From positions 64,797-106,436 of the forward strand of contig WRFU01000001.1 of assembly GCA_009778675.1 (NCBI GenBank): 41,640 nt of DNA. Direction: 5' to 3'. Both the position numbers and the translations under genes were made by a program. A model generated the notes under the pieces. It was not told where the DNA came from and made no database searches. It was given only the letters and a program-made list of their open reading frames with translations. Positions 1-6,203 of the stretch are shown piece after piece (position 1 is the stretch's first letter; the number at the start of each line of letters is the position of its first letter). The DNA comes from Candidatus Saccharimonadota bacterium. GTDB lineage: Bacteria; Patescibacteriota; Saccharimonadia; Saccharimonadales; Saccharimonadaceae.

Positions 1-2
1 AA

Positions 3-218
3 GATGTTTTAATGTATAATGCTACACCGCTCACGAACCTATATTTTTACGGTGGTATAATTTACGATCCAGGTAACAGCAAAATCGTTGGCACTAATTT
101 AACTAAGAATTCTGCCAAGGAATTTGCTTGCTCGGTAGTTGATGAAGCATCAGCGTTGCGGTTTGACGGCCATAAATTTACTATCGTCGCACAGGATAAA
201 ATCTATCGTTTTGGTTAA
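3..218 (+). CDS. C-terminal end of an unknown protein (5' end outside window)
   Basis: The frame is open from the first bases of the window and ends with TAA at 216-218, so this is the tail of a longer gene rather than a 68-residue protein starting at the ATG at 12. The visible residues alternate short hydrophobic and polar stretches (for example YFYGGIIYDP and FTIVAQDKIYRFG), as in beta-strand-rich extracellular or propeller-like proteins. I do not recognise the family. A strong hairpin follows ten bases after the stop. No function can be assigned from the fragment. Confidence 0.5.
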   Translation, partial: DVLMYNATPLTNLYFYGGIIYDPGNSKIVGTNLTKNSAKEFACSVVDEASALRFDGHKFTIVAQDKIYRFG

Positions 219-227
219 CAATTGAAA

Positions 228-253
228 CCCCCCTCACAACTCAGTGAGGGGGG
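228..253. terminator. Bidirectional hairpin terminator between converging genes
   Basis: A perfect 10-bp inverted repeat (CCCCCCTCAC at 228-237, GTGAGGGGGG at 244-253) encloses a 6-base loop. It lies between the + strand gene ending at 218 and minus-strand nadE ending at 263, so it can serve both. AAA precedes it and TT follows it, giving only a short U tail in either direction. Confidence 0.75.
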
Positions 254-262
254 TTATCAGTG

Positions 263-1051
263 CTAGCCAATAAATATTGATGGAGACGTACGTTTGTGTG
301 CGCTTAGAGCAAAACGAGCTTTAATCTTGGCGTCAATACCACTATCGCCTGAACTGCCATACAGAATCCAGTCGTCGACATTATCATAGCTAAAACCAAG
401 TTCGGTCTCATCGGTCTGACCCTCATATAGGCCAGCCGATGGTGGTTTGGCGATAATCCTGGCAGGTATGCCGAGAGCTTTGGCCAATATATATACTTCA
501 CGTTTGGTCATGAACCCCAGCGGGTTAAGATCGTAGGCATTGTCGCCGTATTTAGTAAAGTAGCCGGTCACAATTTCAGATAAATTACTTGTGCCGATCA
601 CTGACCGACGTTGCAACTGACCAATCTGGTAGAGTATGTCAGCTCGTATTCTCGGTGCAATATTGATGCGCGCCAATTTTTGGTCATTGACTCTGGCGGC
701 TTGTACAATCGGGTCGCTAGCCAGCAGGGTAGTGGCGGTGCAGATTACGCTGATGTCTATGACCCGATAGTCAAAACCAAAAGTCATAACTAGGTCTTTG
801 GCATCAGTAAAATCATTTGGCTGTCTGCAGTAAACACCGTCGCCGTTGGGCATCAATAAAGCCGTAAATGGCATACCGCTGGTTTGTACCAAACGGGCTA
901 CCACAGCGCTGTCTACACCGCCTGATAACCCAAATACTGCACCGTTACGGTGGGAATCAGACAAAAAGTGAAAAATCCATTCGCTGATTTCTTCGATATA
1001 GGTTTGAACATTTTTGGCCGTTATCTCGAAATTTTTTCCTAGATTATTCAT
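263..1051 (-). CDS. nadE: NH3-dependent NAD+ synthetase
   Basis: The protein amidates deamido-NAD to NAD+ with ATP and ammonia in the cytoplasm. The 262-residue product shows the PP-loop SGGVDS near its N-terminus, the central QLQRRSVIGTSNLSE and YFTKYGDNAYDLNPLG blocks, and the C-terminal PPSAGLYEGQTDE signature. There is no glutaminase domain, so it is the short ammonia-dependent form. I place the start at the ATG at 1051 (MNNLGK), preceded by AAGGGGG, rather than at an upstream start that would reach 1117. This gives an 8-base overlap with the end of nadV and suggests translational coupling. It is the last gene of the prs-nadV-nadE operon and would be controlled by the promoter at 3456-3484. 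Confidence 0.93.
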   Translation of the reverse strand: MNNLGKNFEITAKNVQTYIEEISEWIFHFLSDSHRNGAVFGLSGGVDSAVVARLVQTSGMPFTALLMPNGDGVYCRQPNDFTDAKDLVMTFGFDYRVIDISVICTATTLLASDPIVQAARVNDQKLARINIAPRIRADILYQIGQLQRRSVIGTSNLSEIVTGYFTKYGDNAYDLNPLGFMTKREVYILAKALGIPARIIAKPPSAGLYEGQTDETELGFSYDNVDDWILYGSSGDSGIDAKIKARFALSAHKRTSPSIFIG

Positions 1052-2339
1052 AATGTTCCCCCTTTTTGCCATACACTCGATCGGATTCCAAGCTAACGCG
1101 CTGTTTAATGTCGGCAAAAGTTTGAATGTTTACAAACTCACCGTTGGCATATACTTCACGCAATTGATTGGCGTCTGCAAGCTTTTGAATTGTTTGCGGA
1201 TCTAACTCATCTATACATCGGTATTCGCCATCTTCCAACACTACTGCTACCAAACCTTTATGCGACTTTTTAAAGTTGCCGGTATCGGTTTTAGGGTCTT
1301 TGAATATTGGCTTGAACTGACCGTTTCTAACTTCGGCCGTACATTTTAGGGCAAAACCCAGCGTATCCCGCGTATTGTATTGGTAGGTGTATGAACCAAT
1401 ACCGAGCACCACGTTGGTGCTAGCAAAGCCTTTAGTCTTTAATCGTTCGCAGATTTGTCGAGCTCGATCAACAGTTATAGCATCACCATAAACGGCACCA
1501 ATATGTGGGTCTAACTGTTTGTAACCCTTGGTGTTTATCTCGCCGCCAAAAATCTCATATAGGCGCTCAACCAAACCCTTGCGGACTGATTCGCCTTTAG
1601 CATCGTTATCACCGCATAAGATCTTGACTGGATCGCCACTATCAGGGCGAATGCTAACTTTACCGTGTCGTGCTAACACTAAGTCTTTAATGCTGGGCAG
1701 TACGTTATCAACGACACCCCAAAAGTCGTAACTGTCACTAACGATAGTTACATTACCGCTAGGGTAGACCTTAGTGATCAACTGTTTATAGGCTGCTAAT
1801 TCATCACGTCCGTACGAGCACATAACACTGTGCTCGGTTGAAGGTGCATACAGACTAACTTGGCTATCGGCAAGGTAGTAAGTTTTAAGATATTCACGCA
1901 CCGAAATGGTCGAGCTAACATTAAAACTTAACAGATGACCGCCGCCACAACGATAAGCTGCTTCAGGGCTTCCCATGCCGCGCATCGAAAAATCGCCAGC
2001 TTGGTTGTTAACCAAGCTTAAATTTCCGCCAGTTTGCGCTGCGTAATCGCTCAAAATTCGCTTGTAATGATCAGCAATGGTAGCATCAGTAATTGGCTGC
2101 CAAATTGAATCACTCAGTATGACTTCCAAAAAGCCAGGTAGCCAATAAAATTCAGGCAAGGTGTTTTCAATCGTAAACATTGGCACTTGGATTGGTACAA
2201 ATGTGCCTTCCGGTAAAGCTTTAATCCTGATCGGTAGATATCCTAGCTTATAAAGCCTCAAAGTGCGAAAAATCGTAGCTTTCAACCAACTGGGGGTTAG
2301 TTGCCCCGAAAGTCTCGTTAAAGTTAGTTTTGATTTCAC
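1044..2339 (-). pseudogene. nadV: Nicotinamide phosphoribosyltransferase, C-terminal part (frameshifted)
   Basis: This frame holds most of a NAMPT/NadV protein, which joins nicotinamide to PRPP to make NMN. Family motifs from about residue 29 on include GYLPIRIKALPEG, the core VSDSYDFWG, IRPDSGDP, the GDAITVD segment, and LGIGSYTYQYNTRDT. Residues 1-28, read from the ATG at 2339, are only the other-frame reading of the N-terminal part; real similarity starts near position 2255. The matching N-terminus lies in a different frame at 2248-2571. The two frames overlap at GAG GCT TTA TAA, so losing the dinucleotide TA or gaining one G would explain the break. It is downstream of prs and overlaps nadE by 8 bases. 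It could be a true pseudogene, a sequencing error or recoding. Confidence 0.85.
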
Positions 2340-2571
2340 GCATCACATCGCTTAGTAGCCGGTCAAAAAAACCTTCTTTGTAAGCTAAACTAATTTCGGC
2401 CAATGCCCCTTGCAGGCCAAAGAATACAGCGTGGTTAATACCATTCAGTCGTGATTTACGCGCTGTCCAGGTCTCAAACACCCATTCCAATCCGGCTGGA
2501 TACTGGTCTTTGTGCAAAAATTTGTAACCATCAGTCCATAGCACCGGATTATTCGTCATCTTTTTAAACAT
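2248..2571 (-). pseudogene. nadV: Nicotinamide phosphoribosyltransferase, N-terminal part (frameshifted)
   Basis: This is the first part of the NAMPT/NadV protein. It shows TDGYKFLHKDQYP, the family's substrate-site N-terminus (TDSYKxxHxxQYP in known members), then FFGLQGAL. Translation likely begins at the ATG at 2571 (MFKKMTNN), 9 bases after GGAGG, and overlaps the end of prs by 8 bases. The frame stops with TAA at 2248-2250 just after SHFEAL, where family members continue with the sequence found in the other frame. No long homopolymer lies at the break, so a routine run-length sequencing error is less likely here than at the poly-G tract near 30230. The alignment is best restored by two extra bases (TTATATAAG for TTATAAG). 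Confidence 0.85.
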
Positions 2572-3376
2572 AACGATCAACCTCCATTTCTAAATATTGG
2601 ATTTTTTCGTGCGGTTCTTCCATCAATGATTGGCTAGCGTAAACTTTGTCAATTGGGGAATTAGCGTCTAACAGTTGACCAGTAAAAACATTGCGTTCCA
2701 GGTGGGTCACTAGTAGACTAATCGATTTGGCGCCTAGCTCTTTTAGCAACTTGCCAGCAAGCATAAAAGTACTGCCACGACTGCAAAGGTCGTCAATTAT
2801 TAAACATTTGCTGCCCGGTATTATTTGGCCGTTAGTCAGTTGCATGCCTGAAATCTTGGCTGTTATCGGGTCACGTTGTTTGCTAAGAAAGCACAAATTA
2901 TAATTTGGCAGATTCCTATATCTATTAAGCGCACCTTTGTCAGGTAGGACTAGACTGTCCGTGTCTGTGTCGAAGCCCATATCGGTTATGACTTGGCTGA
3001 GCCAATCTTGACTGGGATAAACCACTTTTGCCCCTGTAAGCAGTTCTAGAGTGGCCGGGGAATGAGGTTCGACGACGGTAATACTATCGAATTTTAGATT
3101 GTTCATAAACTCGCAGACGTATTTAAGCGTGAACAACCGATCGTCGATTTTACGATCCATTCGACAATAGGGCATATACCAGATAAACAGGTTACAAAGT
3201 ACGCCCAGTTCGTCTAGTCGTCGTTTTACAAACATCAATCGAACCAGGTCGTTATCACTGCGGTACTTTAGCTCTAGTCGATTACATGTCCGTACTAATT
3301 TGGTAGGGTCTGGTATAAATGCTTCGTTGTTCGGGAAATACAGATCTTCTAACAGGGTGCCATTTAACACTAACAT
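2564..3376 (-). CDS. prs: Ribose-phosphate pyrophosphokinase-like PRPP synthase
   Basis: It probably makes PRPP from ribose 5-phosphate and ATP, supplying the co-substrate of the adjacent phosphoribosyltransferase. The product has 270 residues, shorter than the usual 310-320 of housekeeping Prs. It shows the ATP-site RMDRK-type motif (YCRMDRKIDD, about residue 70), VVEPHS in place of the usual DLHxxQ, and a PRPP-binding loop IIDDLCSRGST near residue 190. The ATG at 3376 has a good Shine-Dalgarno (AAGGAGA). It is the first gene of the NAD operon behind a strong promoter with flanking operators. Short divergent Prs paired with NadV is also known from NAD-salvage cassettes of large phages, so an ancient shared cassette is possible. 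Confidence 0.85.
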   Translation of the reverse strand: MLVLNGTLLEDLYFPNNEAFIPDPTKLVRTCNRLELKYRSDNDLVRLMFVKRRLDELGVLCNLFIWYMPYCRMDRKIDDRLFTLKYVCEFMNNLKFDSITVVEPHSPATLELLTGAKVVYPSQDWLSQVITDMGFDTDTDSLVLPDKGALNRYRNLPNYNLCFLSKQRDPITAKISGMQLTNGQIIPGSKCLIIDDLCSRGSTFMLAGKLLKELGAKSISLLVTHLERNVFTGQLLDANSPIDKVYASQSLMEEPHEKIQYLEMEVDRYV

Positions 3377-3419
3377 GGGTTGTCTCCTTTCGTAACACTG
3401 ATTTTAAAGTTCTAGTACA

Positions 3420-3438
3420 TAGTGTAGACATAACACTA
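3420..3438. promoter_or_regulatory. Probable NrtR operator 1
   Basis: TAGTGT (3420-3425) and ACACTA (3433-3438) form a perfect 6-bp inverted repeat with a 7-base spacer. It lies just downstream of the predicted transcription start of prs. The same half-sites with the same spacing recur at 3474-3496. Assignment to NrtR is inferred from the neighbouring regulator gene and from the doubled site. Confidence 0.65.
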
Positions 3439-3442
3439 AGTA

Positions 3443-3464
3443 CTATATACTACGGAGTATATAG
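3443..3464. repeat. Palindrome over the -10 region of the prs promoter
   Basis: CTATATACT (3443-3451) and AGTATATAG (3456-3464) form a perfect 9-bp inverted repeat with a 4-base centre. The minus-strand -10 box TATACT (3461-3456) lies inside one arm. It may be an extra regulator site or simply a symmetrical promoter core. Confidence 0.6.
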
Positions 3465-3484
3465 CATAGTTATGTTAGTGTCAA
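3456..3484 (-). promoter_or_regulatory. Strong sigma70-type promoter of prs-nadV-nadE
   Basis: On the minus strand TTGACA (3484-3479, perfect consensus) is followed by exactly 17 bases and TATACT (3461-3456). The -35 box falls inside operator 2, and operator 1 lies about 10-30 bases past the start site. This arrangement would let one bound regulator block RNA polymerase. Confidence 0.8.
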
Positions 3485-3496
3485 TAGCACACTAAC
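3474..3496. promoter_or_regulatory. Probable NrtR operator 2
   Basis: GTTAGTGT (3474-3481) and ACACTAAC (3489-3496) form a perfect 8-bp inverted repeat with a 7-base spacer. It overlaps the -35 box of the prs promoter and touches the stop codon of nrtR. It shares the TAGTGT-N7-ACACTA core with operator 1. Confidence 0.68.
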
Positions 3497-4173
3497 TATA
3501 ATAATCTAGATTTAATGACGCCAATCGATAATGAATTATAGGCATATAATTTAGCCGGACGATGGGCGCCACTGGTTTTAACGTGGCCGGTATCGTGCAC
3601 CATATCTAGGCTAGTAATATGCCGACGAAAATTACGACGATCTAATTTTCGGCTTAAAATCGCTTCGTAGACAGTTTGTAGATCAGTTAGTGTAAAACGA
3701 CTAGGTAAAAAAGCCGCTGTTACATTAGTGTAAGCTAGTCGAGTCCGCAGACGATCGCGCGCATGATTAATAATGTCCTTATGGTCGAAAGCGATTTCGG
3801 GCAGGCCGTCGACATCAAAAAACTTAGTTTTTTGCAACGGATTAACAGGTTTAATATCCTGGCCATAACCAGAATAAACAACTGCGACTGCGTGACCACG
3901 TGGATCACGAGCGACTGTATCAAAAGTGTGTAATTGTTCCACGTGGGCTAGTTGTTGGTTGATATCAACCCCAGCTTTACGTTTTACAACAGCAGTGGTT
4001 GATTCTAAAGTGGTATAACCAACGCCGCTATAGCCACCAGGCAGCGCCCAAACATCTTTAAACGGTGGCCTAGCGCGCTGTGTAAGCAAGACCTGTAAGT
4101 GGCCATCTATTATCTGAAAAATTACCATATCAACTGTAAGAGTTGGTGGTACGTATTGTTTGCTAATTTTCAT
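3496..4173 (-). CDS. nrtR: NrtR-type Nudix-related transcriptional regulator of NAD metabolism
   Basis: The 225-residue protein joins a Nudix-fold domain (residues about 1-150) to a C-terminal winged helix-turn-helix (about 155-225, with RRNFRRHITSLDMV and RPAKLYAY), the arrangement of NrtR repressors. The Nudix box is degenerate: after GGYSGVGYTTLES the expected REUxEExG reads VVKRKAGV, without the metal-binding acidic residues. It therefore probably binds a ligand such as ADP-ribose rather than hydrolysing it, as in known NrtR proteins. The start at 4173 has GAGGT just upstream. It sits directly upstream of prs-nadV-nadE, with two matching palindromes in between, and is probably read together with relA. 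Confidence 0.88.
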   Translation of the reverse strand: MKISKQYVPPTLTVDMVIFQIIDGHLQVLLTQRARPPFKDVWALPGGYSGVGYTTLESTTAVVKRKAGVDINQQLAHVEQLHTFDTVARDPRGHAVAVVYSGYGQDIKPVNPLQKTKFFDVDGLPEIAFDHKDIINHARDRLRTRLAYTNVTAAFLPSRFTLTDLQTVYEAILSRKLDRRNFRRHITSLDMVHDTGHVKTSGAHRPAKLYAYNSLSIGVIKSRLL

Positions 4174-4222
4174 ATTTACCTCGACTTAGTGCATCAAGTA
4201 CATTTTAGCATAAATTGTCCGA

Positions 4223-5728
4223 TTAGCGCTTTTTACGTTGGGGGTTTTCGCGTTTAATAGTTTGGATACCTTGCCGTCTTAGCTCGGCGCTAATTTTACT
4301 TCTGGCCTGAGGAGTTTTGACACGGTTTAACCAATCTAGGCTTGGTTTAATATTGTTACGGGTGACAACTTCTACCACATCGCCAGTTTTTAATGGTTCA
4401 TCAAAACCAACAATTTTGCCATTAACTCTGAATGATAGGGCTCGGTTGCCAACATCGCTGTGTACGCGGTAGGCAAAATCGAGTGGCAAAGCGCCAACTG
4501 GTAAGTTAAAAATATCACCTTTAGGAGTATGCACAAAGATTAGATCAGAAAACAAATTGACTTTCATTTTGTCGGTGTCAACTTGCTTACCTTCACGCAT
4601 TTTGGCGGCCATTTCTTGCAAGTCACGAATCCACTGCAGGTTAGCTGGCATGGCAGCAATTTGACCTGTTTTATAGGCGTCGGTTAGCTTTTTTTCGTTA
4701 TAGTGAAAACTAGCGGCTAAACCACGTTCAGCATATTCATGCATTTGGCTGGTTCTAATTTGAAACTCCACAATTTGATCATCGGGTGTAGAAACTGTAG
4801 TGTGCAAACTTTGGTAGCCGTTTAGTTTTGGTTTGGCAATGTAGTCTTTTATACGACCTGGCAGTGGTTCATACAAAGCGTGCAGAGTACCGAGTACTTG
4901 GTAGCAAGCGTTTTTGTCTTCGACGATAATTCTTAATGCTATAAGATCATAAATCGTATCGATATCCCTTTTTTGTAATTTTTTATACAACGAATAAATA
5001 CTCTTGATCCGGCCATCCATTTTGAACTTTATGCCGGCTTGTACTAGGGCTTTCGCCACTTCTTCACGGACATGTTCTAACTGCTGATGCGACCGACTTA
5101 GGCGCTTTTTGGTGAGTTTGCGGAGCAGTTCATATTCATGGCGGTCTAGATACATAAAACTCAATTCTTCGATTTGCACCCGTACTCGTCCCATATTAAG
5201 TCGATCAGCCAGTGGTGCAAAAATAGCCAACGATTCACTGGCGATTTTTTGCTGCACGTCGAGTGGCATATACTGTAGGGTTTGGAGGTTATGCAGGCGA
5301 TCGGCCAGTTTAATAATAATTGCCCTGACATCTTGCCCCATTGCAATTAGCAGCTTGGTTAAATTATCCTTGGTTTGGGGCAGGTAAGTGTCAATGTTAC
5401 GCATACCCGAGCGCGTTTTGTTAAGCTTAGTTACACTATCAACTAAAAATGCAACCGACTGGCCAAAGGCACTTTCGATTTCGGGTAAAGTTAAGCTAGT
5501 GTCTTCGATGGTGTCATGTAGAATACCAGCCACTACAGAGTCACCATCCATTTCCCACTCTATTAGTGTCGCAGCGACACTAAGTGGATGGGACACAAAT
5601 GGTTCGCCACTTTGGCGTTTTTGTCCAGCATGCATTTTGGCAGCTAAATCGGCAGCTTTTTCGATCGTTTCTACCTGCGACGGGCTATATTCCACCTTTG
5701 CTAATTCTAGCAATTGTGATTTTTTCAT
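4223..5728 (-). CDS. RelA/SpoT-family (p)ppGpp synthetase/hydrolase, short form
   Basis: It makes and/or degrades the alarmone (p)ppGpp. The 501-residue protein has an N-terminal HD hydrolase domain with its His-Asp pair intact (GILHDTIEDT, residues 71-72). A synthetase domain follows (YDLIALRII, KLNGYQSLHT and EFQIRTSQMHEYAERG), then a TGS domain from about residue 390. It ends after the TGS and a short basic stretch (RENPQRKKR). The zinc-finger/helical and ACT regions of full-length (about 730-residue) Rel proteins, which report ribosome state, are missing. Its ATG overlaps the TGA of the upstream kinase gene (ATGA at 5725-5728), implying coupling. Confidence 0.9.
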   Translation of the reverse strand: MKKSQLLELAKVEYSPSQVETIEKAADLAAKMHAGQKRQSGEPFVSHPLSVAATLIEWEMDGDSVVAGILHDTIEDTSLTLPEIESAFGQSVAFLVDSVTKLNKTRSGMRNIDTYLPQTKDNLTKLLIAMGQDVRAIIIKLADRLHNLQTLQYMPLDVQQKIASESLAIFAPLADRLNMGRVRVQIEELSFMYLDRHEYELLRKLTKKRLSRSHQQLEHVREEVAKALVQAGIKFKMDGRIKSIYSLYKKLQKRDIDTIYDLIALRIIVEDKNACYQVLGTLHALYEPLPGRIKDYIAKPKLNGYQSLHTTVSTPDDQIVEFQIRTSQMHEYAERGLAASFHYNEKKLTDAYKTGQIAAMPANLQWIRDLQEMAAKMREGKQVDTDKMKVNLFSDLIFVHTPKGDIFNLPVGALPLDFAYRVHSDVGNRALSFRVNGKIVGFDEPLKTGDVVEVVTRNNIKPSLDWLNRVKTPQARSKISAELRRQGIQTIKRENPQRKKR

Positions 5729-6174
5729 AGTTCTACACCGATTTGGTCTAAAATATCATCAATCTTTTGTTGGAGCTGTTGGGTTGTGCCCGAAGAATCA
5801 ATCGTGTAATCAGCGTTAACCATAACTGCGCCAACCCCAAAATGCTCGTGAGTTTGTAGGGGGCCGATTGAACCTAATAATCGTTTAATCCGCTTGTAAC
5901 GCACAGTTTTATTAGGGGTCAGGGCGATAACTGTTAGCATACCCGGAAAAGCGTGTTTTAGCGCTCGATAATCGCCAAAGGTCGGGATACTGTTGATGAC
6001 GATATGACTTTGCCCGGCATCGATAAGATTCTGTAGGTTGTCTTGGGTAGATTTAAAGCTATCAAATACCACCCTGGGCATGCCTTTGCTCGCTAAATAA
6101 TCAGTTGCCGAACTTTTACCAGCACCTGTTAGCCCAACGAAGGCAATTATTTTTACTTTATGATTAGTCACCAT
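5725..6174 (-). CDS. Small P-loop nucleoside/nucleotide kinase-like protein
   Basis: The 149-residue protein carries a Walker A motif GLTGAGKSS near the N-terminus, followed by a compact alpha/beta fold with YKRIKRLLG in the lid region. It resembles short AAA-type kinases and archaeal dephospho-CoA-kinase-like proteins, but is shorter than CoaE (about 200 residues). The substrate cannot be named. It is the first gene of the minus operon with relA (4-base overlap). Its promoter has TATAAT at 6189-6184, nine bases before the start, overlapping the polA promoter on the other strand. Confidence 0.6.
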   Translation of the reverse strand: MVTNHKVKIIAFVGLTGAGKSSATDYLASKGMPRVVFDSFKSTQDNLQNLIDAGQSHIVINSIPTFGDYRALKHAFPGMLTVIALTPNKTVRYKRIKRLLGSIGPLQTHEHFGVGAVMVNADYTIDSSGTTQQLQQKIDDILDQIGVEL

Positions 6175-6183
6175 ATATTAATT

Positions 6184-6193
6184 ATTATATACT
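6184..6193. promoter_or_regulatory. Overlapping divergent -10 boxes for the kinase-relA operon and polA
   Basis: Only 29 bases separate the two start codons. The minus-strand TATAAT (6189-6184) and plus-strand TATACT (6188-6193) share bases, so polymerase can probably occupy only one at a time. No convincing -35 boxes were seen; they would lie inside the opposite coding sequences. Confidence 0.55.
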
Positions 6194-6203
6194 AGTTAAA
6201 GAT

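Noticed and set aside
1051-1117. Longer nadE N-terminus starting at 1117
   Set aside because: The extra residues translate the end of nadV in another frame and lack a ribosome site; AAGGGGG precedes the ATG at 1051.
2240-2265. Programmed +1 frameshifting in nadV, as in prfB
   Set aside because: A GAGG lies near the stop, but the P-site codon TTA would re-pair poorly with TAT and no CTT-TGA type slip site exists. A simple indel explains it better.
4174-4222. Third NrtR operator upstream of nrtR (TTAGTG near 4186)
   Set aside because: Only one half-site is present; the other arm does not match.
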